Of a stretch of 64,000 nt of DNA, positions 45,881 to 56,860 are shown one piece after another. The notes under the pieces were generated by a model. That model was not told the origin of the DNA. It made no database searches and saw only the letters and a list, made by a program, of their open reading frames with translations. Both the position numbers and the translations under genes were made by a program. This stretch comes from Suillus spraguei (lineage: Eukaryota > Basidiomycota > Agaricomycetes > Boletales > Suillaceae), in contig JABCPU010000227.1 of the NCBI GenBank assembly GCA_016800925.1, positions 46,166-110,165 on the forward strand, read 5' to 3'. How positions within the stretch are numbered: position 1 is the first letter of the stretch; the number at the start of each line of letters is the position of its first letter.

Positions 45881-48301
45881 ATGTACGTGGACGATTTTTG
45901 GTGTATCTGTATATGCTAATTATGATGCTATAGGGCGACCTCGCGCGCGTACCCTCCTCCAGTCAATCTAAAAGAACGTATTGCTGCCCTCCAGCAGCGG
46001 AATGTGTCCCCCAGTCAACAGCAAACGTCCCAGTTTGCTTCAAAGAACCTTCCAAGTAGCGGAACTGGATGTTTACGCGACAAAATCGCCAAATTTGAAG
46101 AGAAGGGAGGCATCCCTGTTCCACGAGGCAGCTTCGGTATGGGTGCGCCTCAGTTGGCAGAAAACGCACCAGCAAAGAAGCGTGGAGAGTTGTATGGGAA
46201 TCGAGTCCAAAACATGGGGAGACCAAGCGGTTTGCCATCCAGCCGCTCTGGCTCACCCCTCCCTCAAGTGGACAACTTACCTTTGCCAAGAAAACGTTGT
46301 GTCTCTACCGGAGGTACACTCTTGAAAGGCACTCCTCCGAGATTTACAACGGCGGAACCTGTTCCACCACTTCCACCCACACCGTCCCCGACCCTTCCTT
46401 TTGCTCGTCGCAACTCCCTAGCAGTCAATTTTGGTCCTACTCAACGTGCCGTCAGCCTCGGGGACGTGCCTCAGCATACAGACCAAGACCCAGAATCTCC
46501 CTCACCTTCTCTGTCTACTTCCCCTTCGTCGGAAGTCAGAGACCCTGCTGGAACTATAACTTCGTCCCAGACCCTTGAACCTATCGCCTCATCAGATGGT
46601 GCACTTCCCCAAGATATAGATGCAGTATCACAGGCAAAGCAGGAACCAGCGGTACTCGGGCTTGGCTTACAGGCTGACTCTAATCCAGCACCTGCAATAA
46701 CATTAGACATTGTGGCATCGCCTCAGTCCTCACCAGAAGTCGGAACTGTCGTGGAAGTGACTTCTGCTGTTGAGCTTGATCAGGCTATCGGTCCTCCTTC
46801 GGATGAGGAGCCTCAGTCATCATACCATCACCCACTATCGGTAGATGCGTCCGTGACCGACGCTCAACCTTCGGAAACTGCCCTTCCCGACTCGTCTTCT
46901 ACTATTTCGCATTCACTCGTTGCCCTCAATACGGTTACCAAAGACGACTCAATATTGTCCCATCCTCTGACATCTACCATTACCTCGGAATCCAGTGATA
47001 CCAATGACAAGGAGCATGATGACGTAGCCACATCGTTACCGGCATCTGAATCCCCTCCTACTGAGGAATGTGGGACCATCTCTATCACCTTGCCTCAGCC
47101 AAGCATCCAGGTACAACCCAGCCCCCCATCACCTGATTTAGAGATAGAGACTGCCAAGTCTGAAGTGAAGCGCTCATTCACGGCTGTAGTGCATCATAAG
47201 GTCACAGAAATACCCGCTGCCACAGCACCAACTTCATCCCTTTCCGCACCTATAACACCACAATTTGCGCGAGTGCGGCGGACGGGGACTACTATTGCTG
47301 CCGAGCCGCTTTTGAGCCCGGGCTATGGGGAACTCGCTATCCTGCTGGAAGAAGCAGCATTACTTGAAATGAAACTAACTGAGGGGGATGGTTCAGAGCC
47401 GGTGGATGGCGCGCTTGCCAAAACCCCAACATTCGACACTTTCGCAACCGGCATCCAGTCCGTATCTTCTTCAACGCTCACAGAACACGTCGAAGCCCCA
47501 TCCGCGGAGACCGCATCCCTTTCAGAGCGTTCTATATCTATACCATCCATCCGAGAACCTTACATGGATGGGGACATCCCCGAGGAGGATGAGGGTGACG
47601 GGAGGAGTTTGGCTTCTACATCTGCGTCACAACGGTCTCCTTCAAGATATCTCTCGAGCATTAGGCGATTTGCTGGCCGTCGTTCATCGAAATATATGCC
47701 CGGGGCGTATCCTCGGGATAGTATTTCAACATGCTCGGAGGACTCCGCCCTGGTCGCGACACCACCTGATCATGGAGATGGATCAGGCTTTGGTATCGCA
47801 TGGCCAAGCATATCTCCAAAGAAAGGCGGCGTAGGAAAGTCTAGCTCGTTTGCGGACAAGTTGTTCAACCGCAACAGAACCAAGTCGAACGTCAGCACAG
47901 TGGAGACAGGTGTGTAAGCTGCTTATAAGACTTTCGCATGGACTAAATCATTATATGTTGCTCCTTAAGACCAAGGCTCAATATATAACTCTTCAAAGAG
48001 ATCGTTTAAATTGTCCCAGCCCCCGACCCCATCCTCAACTAAAAGCTCGTCAGGTCGCCATGCCAATGAATTGCCTGACTCTCGTTCATTGCACTGGATG
48101 GTTTCGCGGGAGTCATTATCTTCTCCCGCTCCCAGTGTCCTTGAGAAGGAACTCTTTGATGAATTCCCCTCTGTTCCACAAACGCTTCCTCCGGGTCCAC
48201 GTCACCTGTCTCCAGACCTCTCGGGAGCCGCAGTTCCTCGCTTGTCAACTCCCCCAGTCAAGGCTCGGAAACACTCGCAACAGGGGTTATCCACGGTTTG
48301 A
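45881..48301 (+). CDS. Large disordered protein with LKERIAALQQR motif; unknown function
   Basis: Exons 45881..45882, 45934..47913 and 48001..48301 give 760 residues. The start codon appears split: AT in exon 1, then a 51-nt intron (GTACGT, GCTAAT branch, TATAG), then G of exon 2, reading MATSRAYPPPVNLKERIAAL. No other upstream ATG joins this frame. The N-terminal 110 residues are the conserved-looking part (LRDKIAKFEEKGGIPVPRGS, then RGELYGNRV). The middle 400 residues are Ser/Pro/Thr-rich. A third region includes FADKLFNRNRTK, and exon 3 adds ELFDEFPSVP. It resembles fungal proteins with short actin-patch-type helical motifs, but I cannot name a family. The exon 2/3 splice (GTAAGC, AAGAG) extends the frame past an immediate stop. 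Confidence 0.82.
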
Positions 48302-48563
48302 AGTGCTTTATTTTGAGTACTGAAGGACTGGTACGGAGTTAGCTAACTTCGCTCCTCATGTTGTCATGGCTTTTTGCTTTCGTTGTGTATTCTTGCTATT
48401 TTTCAGCATCGTTCGAAATTGAGTTCTTTAGTAAATTTGAGTGTTTTAGCGTCATGGCTTCTTACTTCAATACGTTGACGCGTGAAAGATGCAATGAAAC
48501 CACGCCGATGTCACAAAAATGTTGAGGAAACGATGCATTATGTAAAGTGTTTTACAGTTCCAA

Positions 48564-49201
48564 TTGAATCTGACATCAGGAATAATTTCCCCATCAGATT
48601 CCCCGACACTCACCGCCGTTGACAGTGTTTTCACTACCCCGAACATCAACTCTGCTATCCAAACCTACCTGACTAAGAAATTCGGTTCATACACAAAACT
48701 TTGTACCCTCGACTTCTCCATGCCCAGGGTTGTGGGACCCTCGGCGACGCAAATAGCTGTACTCCTGTCGGCTGTCGGGCAGAATGCTCCCGGGCCCCAA
48801 TACCATCTCTACCAGAACCAGTGCCACTGGTTTGCCGAGACTGTATGGGGTGCAGTCAAACAACTCTTCTCAGGTGGTGTCGAGGGGCCATGGCTTAACG
48901 GGCGCTCTTGTCATCCTGGGATTAAGATAGAGAAGCCAAGTAGCGTGGAGGTGGTGTGCCAGAAGTTCAACTCCGAATGGGCGCGTATTGAAAATCCAGA
49001 GGAATACCAGAGGCAAGAGAAGGAAGCGCGAGTACATCGGGCGAGTTTTTCCTAGTATGGTTATGGTCATGAGATTGACTATCACACTTGCTGATCTTGC
49101 AGTTGCGAGAGTATGAGGTAGAGATAACCCGATTGCAGGCAGAGATAACCCGATTGCGAGCAAATATAGCCGCGGCAGAGCTGGAGAGTCGTTCTGGGTG
49201 A
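48564..49201 (+). CDS. Agaricomycete-specific family protein, 5' end missing
   Basis: The sequence is open from a likely acceptor (CATCAG ending near 48597) to 49032, then after a GTACAT donor to 49103..49201. The protein contains DSPTLTAVDSVF, IQTYLTKKFGSY, LYQNQCHWFAETVWGAVKQL and KFNSEWARIENPEEYQRQE, followed by a 33-residue coiled coil (ITRLQAEITRLRANIAAAE). This layout (Cys-His-Trp-Phe core, then a charged coiled coil) is one I know from large, uncharacterised families in mushroom genomes. The usual N-terminal 80-100 residues are not found upstream, where the next gene ends at 48301, so it is probably a 5'-truncated remnant. Confidence 0.6.
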
Positions 49202-50067
49202 TGTTACACTTGGCACATATCTAACATACTAGTAACGCCTTCTGGTCATGTCCTCGCAATTACTATGTCATTATTATCAGCTCTTTTCGTCTTTCGATTA
49301 TCTCTGAGCTGTTACTATAGAGTCTGATATTCTTCCAGAAAATTGTTTCAATTACTGTTTGACCACTGCCATCGCACACATTGACTGTGGAAATTGAGAG
49401 TTAGCAAAGGAGGTGGGTATGACAGCGCCATTGCGATGTGAGAGTGATGCTCTAGATCACAAACTTGATTGGACCAGTTACGAACACTTGTTTCCTCTAA
49501 CATGGCTACATGATGAACGATAGCAGAATTATGGTGATGGGTGTGATTATGCACTATATAATGTTATATATATCCTGCTACTTTTCTCACCAGTTCACTG
49601 ATGACATTATGGAAGCTCAGAGTGCTTTTGATCACAAGCTAAAACTTGTCGCTCATACAGCTTGCTTGATCATCGAGCCCAGCTTCGAAGATCCTGGGCG
49701 TCTACCATACTAGAAGTAGCTACAACAATGTCTTGACAAATTGTATTGTGCACTCAGTAGTGTATCGCGCAGCTAATGAATTTATTAAAGTGGCATTTGG
49801 AGCATCATATAAGATAGCTTTATAAAAATAAAAATAAACTGTACCGTATTGTACAACGAATTATGTACAAATCAAATTGTAGGAAGTAGAACCTAAGAGA
49901 CGCATCTAGAGACGAAATAATGCAAGTGAGTGGGAGACGGCGTGCAAAGTAAACGTGAACTGTAGTACCTCAACGTCGTGGAAAGAACCGCTGAGGTGCA
50001 CACAGTGTGATACAATGAGATTATGAAGTACAGTCCGTGATGACGAATGAAAGAAAGGAATACCGGG
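49202..50067. other. Intergenic, no gene seen
   Basis: AT-rich, with short ORFs lacking motifs. It separates the truncated family gene from the kinase-like pseudogene. Confidence 0.5.
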
Positions 50068-50650
50068 TCAATATTGTACATCCAACACAAATGGATCAAA
50101 TTGACGACCCTTCCCAGTAGAAAGATGACGGCGCTTTGCAGCCGGCTCCCAACCATCTTGCTCAGGAAACAGATACTTCAGCATTTCCAAGTCATGGTCC
50201 ACCACAATCTTCTCCCCATCACACGCGCTTTCAGGACGCCGAATATCTGTCCGATTAACATACATAGGATAACGGGCCTTCTCAATCGGTCCAGCCCAAT
50301 CGAAATCGAACAGCATGAATTGATTGTCATCTCCCACAACGACATTGGTATCCCGAAGGTCAACCATGAACGTAGCCGCCATTGTATTTGTTTAACTCCT
50401 CGATAAGAGACGTGATGGCCTCCTTCAGCAGCAGGCGGTCCAAAACAGCCATCGCGGTCAGCGGTCGATATGAGCCAAGCCATTGCGTGAGGAGACCATT
50501 ATCAATATCAAGTCCATCCATAATCACCATATTCCAGCCGCCGCTAAAGGTTCATAGGCGATAGGTTCTGGAGCGTGTCCCTTGCTGGCACAGAATCTGT
50601 AGGCCTCAGGGGAATGGTGTCTGACAAACTTGATACATATCTTGCTCTCA
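50068..50650 (-). pseudogene. Protein-kinase-like (APH-fold) gene remnant with two frameshifts
   Basis: Read on the minus strand, three pieces of one kinase-like protein appear in different frames: KICIKFVRHHSPEAYRFCA (about 50570-50645), GGWNMVIMDGLD through LIEELNKYNGGYVHG (50380-50550), and DLRDTNVVVGDDNQFMLFDF (50290-50360) to a stop at 50068. The frame changes once near 50545 and once inside the catalytic loop, where one extra T follows CATGGT, separating HG from DLRDTN. Such small kinase-like genes are common in agaricomycetes. The N-lobe is absent; the remnant stops at a hairpin at 50650. Confidence 0.8.
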
Positions 50651-50695
50651 AAGATTAACCGATCCCTGAGGCTCAGGGATCGGCTAATCTTTGTC
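50650..50695. repeat. Short perfect-type hairpin
   Basis: AAAGATTAACCGATCCCTGAG is mirrored by CAGGGATCGGCTAATCTTT, giving arms of about 20 bp around a 3-5-nt loop. It lies exactly where kinase homology ends and may mark an excision or insertion scar. Confidence 0.7.
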
Positions 50696-50704
50696 GGCAA
50701 AACC

Positions 50705-51478
50705 GTTAATTATTTAATAGGTACGTTTAAAGTTGGTTTTTGACGCTGGTTTCGACGCCGTTTTCAATTCTGGTTTCGTCGATAGTGCTGGGGGCAGAAT
50801 TGTTTGCGACTAATTGTGCCGGTTATGCCGGCAGAAGTGGCAGAATTCTCAAAGTGCTACAAAGCTATGTATATGACAATGTATGGTAAGCGTCACTAAG
50901 AAACACCATCAGAAGAGCATCAGCGTGTCCACATCCCACCGTTCGTTGTCTTTTGCGCTATGATCAACTACTATGATCTCGTCATCAACAGATTTTGGTA
51001 GAAGACCTTGGTCAACACACTCCAACTCCGCAAAATCGTAAACCTGACCTTCCAACACTTCATCCAATCCGTCAATCAGTACTCGTTCCATGGATTCTTT
51101 TTCGTGTTCTAGCAGGGCAAATGCTGCATCAATCTCATCGAGTGATATTGATTCAGGACCTGCAAAATTATCATCGACGTTCTGAGTCTGAGGTGCGAGC
51201 GGTGGTGCCCATGCAAAATTGGCTTCTAGATCAGATTGTCCAAAAACAGGTTTCAACTTTGATCAACAAACCGACAGATGGCTGAGTTTGAATTTGCTTA
51301 ACCGTCAAACTGCGGCAGCCATACCACTTGAATAACGAGCCGTTCGGCGATCGGATAACACCGGATTTCAGAGTCCGTGCTGTTAACGGCGAACTCGTTT
51401 TCCGCAGACAGTCGAAACCAGAATTGAAAACGGCGTCGAAACCAGCGTCGAAATCCAACTTTGAACGTCCTATTAAAT
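50705..51478. mobile_element. Palindromic repeat containing a hAT-like remnant
   Basis: The arms (about 50705-50782 and 51411-51478) are inverted copies with the core GACGCCGTTTTCAATTCTGG. Between them, at 50783, is TAGTGCTGGGGGCAGAATT, matching the terminus of the hAT element at 42415. The inside (50909-51256, minus) encodes a transposase-like C-terminus (QVYDFAELECVDQGLLP, then WDVDTL). The right hAT end and target duplication are eroded. The organisation mirrors the 42-kb element but the palindrome sequence is different. Confidence 0.7.
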
Positions 51479-52084
51479 CACGCGGCTGCAGCTGAGTTTC
51501 ATCATACGAGAATTCCTGAATGTGAATGTGACCGCTTGAAGACGTATATGTCCGAGGATAGGGATATCTTATGTAGTACCAGAGTATAATCAATAATTGA
51601 ATCGTGTAGAAAGTATATTTGCATTGGTTTAGTACTCGAATGACCACATTCATTTCTGCACAGACAGCTGGACATTCAAGTGTGAAACCAAGCACGCTTA
51701 ATCTTCCACATCATCAGTATAGGAACGAAAGCACGTCCCTAGGCATTGGCGAGTGGAGGTCGTAGAAGAAAGAAAAGTCGATCTAAGTCTACACCAAGTC
51801 ACTTCAAAGACGCTGGTATGATTCGGCGTAAACCCTGGTCGGAATCGTCTGCAATAGGAGGGATAAGAAAGGTGTTAATGATGGAAACTCTAACCAAAAA
51901 AAATTAACGCAAGTGCACATTTTAGTTCTTCAATTCACTCCACACTCGGGCCGTGTCGAAGAGTGTGACCAACCTGTCAGGGTGAATCGGGCCGATTCTT
52001 CGATTGCCCTTTATGGCAGAAAACCCGTCATTCAAAACAAAACAAAATTGTGCTGAGCTCTACCTTAGACCTTCACTACTGGTT
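51479..52084. other. Intergenic upstream of U6
   Basis: No protein gene seen. The last 100-150 bp before 52085 should contain the Pol III promoter of U6; no unambiguous TATA box was identified. Confidence 0.5.
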
Positions 52085-52107
52085 GTCCCCTTCGGGGTGA
52101 CATACGA

Positions 52108-52138
<31 letters not shown>

Positions 52139-52207
52139 GGCCCCTGCACAAGGATGACACGCTTTCCCGGAGTGGTAGACCTACGGGTCTCAATATTTAT
52201 TCTTCTT
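52085..52207 (+). ncRNA. snR6: U6 spliceosomal snRNA
   Basis: A 5' stem-loop GTCCCCTTCGGGG is followed by the invariant U6 core: AAATTGGAACGATACAGAGA with the ACAGAGA box, then AGATTAGCATGGCCCCTGCA, then AAGGATGACACGC (AGC and ISL region). A T-rich Pol III terminator lies at 52205-52210. U6 forms the catalytic core of the spliceosome. The core has no intron. The mature 3' end is uncertain: the tail between ACACGC and the T-run is longer than in most fungi. It lies 158 bp upstream of PPIL1. Confidence 0.95.
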
Positions 52208-52365
52208 TTTCTTAGGAGGATGTAAACTACAAAGGATATAAGTACCGTATCGGAATTGATTCGATCATAGTTAGAATTTAAGTTTGTAATCATGCACGAA
52301 CTGCAGGTATCTTTGATCAGTGATTGCCTTTGTTTATCACCATCTTTTTCTTCAAAAGCACCACG

Positions 52366-53108
52366 ATGGATTCAGTTGTTCTCGAAACCAGTCTCGGAGA
52401 TGTTCAGCTTGAACTATACTGGAACCATGCTCCTCGGGTGTGTTCATTCTATTGTTTTACGCCTTTACTGTGACTGAACTGATCAAGACATTTCATTTCA
52501 GACGTGTCAGAACTTTGCTGAGCTCGCAAAACGCGGCTACTACAACGGCGTCGTGTTTCATCGAATTATCGCCGTGAGTCGAGGTTTAGTTTTATGGCAA
52601 CCTTTGTATTCATGATCGATCGTACTTGCAGGATTTTATGATTCAAGGTGGTGATCCAACTGGAACTGGTCGAGGTGGAACGAGTATTTACGGTCAGAAG
52701 TTGTACGTCTATCATAAATCTTTCTGACGTTCACTTATCACATGTACAGCGAGGATGAAATACATCCAGAACTACGCTTTACGGGTGCAGGAATCCTCGC
52801 AATGGCGAACTCGGGGCCCAATACAAACGGTTAGATCCCTGTTTCTTATGTTATCCACTGCTTCAATTATAGTGGCCTGCTTCTAGGATCTCAGTTCTTC
52901 ATTTCATTGGCACCCACGCCCTACCTGGACGGTAAACACACCATTTTCGGCCGGGTGAGCTCAGGCATGCGTGTTGTGCAGAGATTAGGTGCTGTTGCAG
53001 TGGACGCTCAGGATCGGTAAGTTGTCATGCGTCAGGATTTTCAGAGATGCTTGACCGCTTGTTAGACCAAGAGAAGACGTGAAGATACACAAGGCTCGGA
53101 CGATGTGA
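52366..53108 (+). CDS. ppil1: Cyclophilin-type peptidyl-prolyl isomerase, PPIL1/Cyp1 type
   Basis: Exons 52366..52437, 52502..52573, 52632..52702, 52750..52829, 52887..53016 and 53066..53108 give 155 residues, the size of PPIL1. Landmarks are [22 protein letters not shown] (catalytic Arg45), [31 protein letters not shown] and [16 protein letters not shown]1 sits in the activated spliceosome bound to the SNW1/Prp45 protein. The cyclosporin-contact Trp of classic cyclophilins is Tyr here (TPYLDGKH). Six exons in under 750 bp show how intron-dense this genome is. Confidence 0.97.
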
Positions 53109-53823
53109 TTGTTTGTGTATATTAAATTGGCCTTCGAGCAGCATGCTGGAAGTCTACGCATTTTTATGTAGGTTTTTTTTATCTCGGACACTGAGCGTGT
53201 CTTCTTGCAGAAGTATAGTCTTTCGTAGAATGTTCTACTTTGTCCCAGACTCTCGTGGTTCAGGATTTATGCTTCAAGTGAGCTCGATTGATGTTCTTTT
53301 ACCAAATGTATAACACTGTCAACGTGAACTAACCAGGGTTCCGAGTCGCGGCATTGCCAATATCCATCTAGTGAGCAGAATAAGTGTTATTGGACATTCA
53401 GTTTCAAGGTCACAAAGTGCACTTCAAATCGGTACGACAGAGGGCACTTGGCTTGAGTGGGGGCTTTCTGTGATAAACTGCGTTTGATAAGGAGAAGACG
53501 GTGGTCAATATACTTATATTGATACGGGATATTTCATCATGATGAATCATGAATGCCAATATTAATAGGGAGTATCGCGTGACGTGACATGGGTGCAACC
53601 TGCGTGACAGAACGCGTCTGGGCTCAAAAGTGCGAGAATGGCTGACAGAGTCTGCTGATGGCAGTCCTAACAGTAATTTTAAGGGTTACCGCATCTGCCA
53701 TAGGACCGGAATACGAGCATCAGCTGTAGGTACATTTTACTGTGTAATTGTCATGTCCTACTGAATCCCGACGGTCTGCAGTCCTTTTGACACTTGTCGT
53801 TGAACGGCGGCCTTCCCGACGCT
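53109..53823. other. Intergenic, no gene seen
   Basis: It holds the 3' flank of PPIL1 and the promoter of the PWWP gene. No supported ORF or RNA gene. Confidence 0.5.
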
Positions 53824-56800
53824 ATGGCCACCACTAGCACATCCCCGATGCTATCTGAGCGCATCCTCCCAACCCGCCGAGCGGCAAGGCAGGCTTCCGC
53901 TGTATTCGCAAACCAGCTCGATTCTCCCGGCCACTCTGATGACGAGCCCGAGCCCTCAGACTCATTTGGGGAGCCTGCATCGCGTAGACAACCTAACGTG
54001 AAATATCGCTATAACGCCAAGGGCAAATTCCGTGCTTCGCCGCTGAAGCAGTCAGACAACTCGTCACCATCCCCAAAGCGTCAGCCAAAACCAAAACCAA
54101 AGCTCAAGGCTAAACCTAAGCCTGTAACACCTTCACACTCCCAGCCGTCCGCACGTTTAAAGAAACGCAAGGCCCCGGGTTCTAGCTCGGATAGGGAAGG
54201 CACAGTAAGCACTCTCACAACCCTGTCGCCCTCACCATTTTCGAGCGTTCCTACAAGTCCGCTGATCTCAACCACGGATCTTCCCCCACTTTCTATAATC
54301 AGCCATTCTACCCCACCGCCTAAGAAGCTCAGTAGGGTTGGGGGTGGCTCCACGCGCTCTCTCATAGTATCCAGTTCCAGCTTCTCACAGCCCAGCAGCC
54401 AAACTTCCCCAAGGAAAAGGAAGACATTTAAGACAAAGTTACCTGACCAGGGTGACGGACATGGCTTCGGTGACGTTGATACTCTAGTTTGGGTATTGGT
54501 GAATGACTTAGGAGTCATTATTACTCGGTCCACGATGACGATGCGATATTGAGTTTCTGGACAACCACATGTGGTGGCCTGCCAGGGTGAGCTTTCCCTA
54601 ACACGCTGAAATTTCTTAATTCATACAAGCAAATGGTTAGGTTGTCCAAAAGCAACCGCTTCGTGTGACCCTCTTTGGCGACCTGTCATTATCTCGAGAA
54701 CCTTCGACGATTCCATCTCCGTCCGAATATAACATACAGCCTATTCATGACCTATCTGGCGAAAAACGTTTCTCCCGAGCAACTTTCCAGGTCTCATCTC
54801 TCCCCACATCTGGATCCTCCAAGCCTTCACCTCGCAAGAAAACCAAGAAGGACATGCGCGAGAGATGGGAGGCAGCAGTGAAAGCTATGGAGAATGCAGA
54901 TGGACTTAAGCGTGATGGCATGCCCGAGATGATTTCCGCGTACACTGGTGGGGCGTTTTCCTCAGAAGACGACGATATGGAGGACCTACGTCCAACCAAG
55001 AAGGCGAAGGCTTCGCCTCGTGCTGAATTTGAGGCTCCTATAGACCGCCCTTGGTCTCCTCCGCCTCCGGACCCCATGCTCCAAATCCCAGGCGAACTTA
55101 TTTTGGCACGGGCACTACGAACGAGAAGTAACAAATACTGGCCCGCTCAGCTTATGGCATACGTTCCACCAACCAAGCCAGGTGGGAAGGAACGCTATCG
55201 GGCGAAGTTTCTGGACGAACGAGAGTACAACCTCACCCGGGATAAATTTTGGACCTCTGACGAAGAAGGCTTTGTTACGTGTGACTTGGGGGAGTTCGAA
55301 AGCGCCGTACAGGATATAGAGACTCCGGACTCGGAAGATGAATTGGAAGACAAGAAACGGAGCCCTAGTCCAGAGTTGACCGACCCACCTCCCAGCGCAG
55401 ATGCTTTCGCTAATTTGTCGATCCATGCGCAGCTGGCATATGTGAAGCCCGTGCTGTCTGCTATCCTACAAGGGGAGTACACGCCGGCAAACAAGAGCCA
55501 TGAAGCTTTCATGCGGGGGGGTGCGGCTAGATCCAGTTTAATGAAGCGGGCAGCAGTGAGAGGAGGTCTAGACCCGAACGAGGTAAAGCGGTCGCAAAAA
55601 CTGATTGCACGGTGGGCGCTCGGAGAAGGGTATGCTCGTAGAGCCAATGTAAAATTCAAACCTGAAGCAGAGGTGGCACCACCCCCGGAGCGAGATAGCA
55701 CACTCTGCCTAACTACTTTGGTAACTAATGTTGATAGGTTGGCAGACGTTAGCATTGGAGGCGAAATAGCTGCACCTTCCGATAACACGGCCCGCGACTT
55801 TCCACAACCCATACCTACCAGTGACATTGGCAATCAGATTGCTGACACTGAGGCCATGGCAGTTGACCAGCCTGATACCGGAATAACAGACGAGACATCT
55901 GCAACCTCCGACGTCGTGGTCTACCGTGACATTTCTCAGCCAATACCTCCCAGTGACATTGGTAATCAGGTTGACGACCCCAAAGCGCTAATGGCACTTG
56001 ACAAGTCGCCAGAGGATGTATTCGCAGCTTCTAACAGCGCGAGTGTACTGTCTCAACCCATACCTCCCAGCGACACTGGCGATAAGATTGATGACAATAC
56101 CATAACAGTTGATCAACCTAGTCAGGTCAGCCCTTCGTAATTTATCTGTTTTTTGTATTGATGATGTGTTCTTTTGTACAGACTGGCGATTCCTTAGAGC
56201 CGAATACAATTGATCTGCCTTCCGCACCATTGCATGATCAGCCTTCACCTTCTGCACCAAAGCAGGTCATTGCAGAGCAGGTGTGATCTACTAGTCTCCT
56301 ACGTTCCCAAAACCAGATGTTCACCTTTGACTGCAGCCGGATTCTAGTAGTCACTCTGACTTGCCGCACGCTGGGGAGGTAGGCTAGCAATATCGCACCC
56401 GTCGCTCAGGGACATTCATTATTTCTACAGGTTGGAGGCCCTGCACCTGTACAGGACCAACAACGTCCAGTTGGTTCACAGGAATATGAATCATTGTCGA
56501 CCCTTGATAAACTTGATGTGCGTCATGATAACTATTTCTATTTTCACTGATTAACACATTGTTCACCCGCAGTACTGCGTGAACATTCTTCTTCCGGAGG
56601 CAATCCAGCAGCTACTCCTGTGGCGGTCTGGTGAACGCACTACAGCTGCTCTTCTCTCTCACTCAGAAGAAGACAGGCTGCATGAGCGCGGCTCAGCAAA
56701 AGCACAGGAGACCGACTGGGTATTTGACTTGCTCCGCCTGAGGGAGGCGCAGGCGCGGTTGTGGGGCACGGATCTGAAAGCTAAAGGTAAAGTGGAGAAT

Positions 56801-56860
56801 AGAGGTGAAGCTAAGGGGGGAACGCGTTCGCGGCCTCGCAAAACTACTGCACCGCGATGA
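53824..56860 (+). CDS. PWWP/Tudor-like chromatin protein
   Basis: Exons 53824..54498, 54554..54586, 54641..56125, 56182..56280, 56337..56378, 56431..56517 and 56573..56860 give 902 residues. The N-terminal 220 residues are basic and disordered. A PWWP-type start (DTLVWVL) is joined through an 11-codon exon (HMWWPAR) to VVQKQPLRVTLFGDLS. A second domain of the same kind lies at about 384-455 (GELILARALRTRSNKYWPAQ, then YRAKFLDEREYN, then DEEGFV). Then follows an alpha-helical region (IHAQLAYVKPVLSAILQGEY), three imperfect repeats of QPIPPSDIGN, and a C-terminal region (NILLPEAIQQLLLWRSG, DWVFDLLRLREAQARLWG). PWWP domains bind methylated histones and DNA; the role here is inferred. The intron before the 11-codon exon ends in GAG, a weak acceptor. 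Confidence 0.85.

Noticed and set aside
55195..55833. 212-codon minus-strand ORF
   Set aside because: Antisense shadow of the PWWP gene exon 3.
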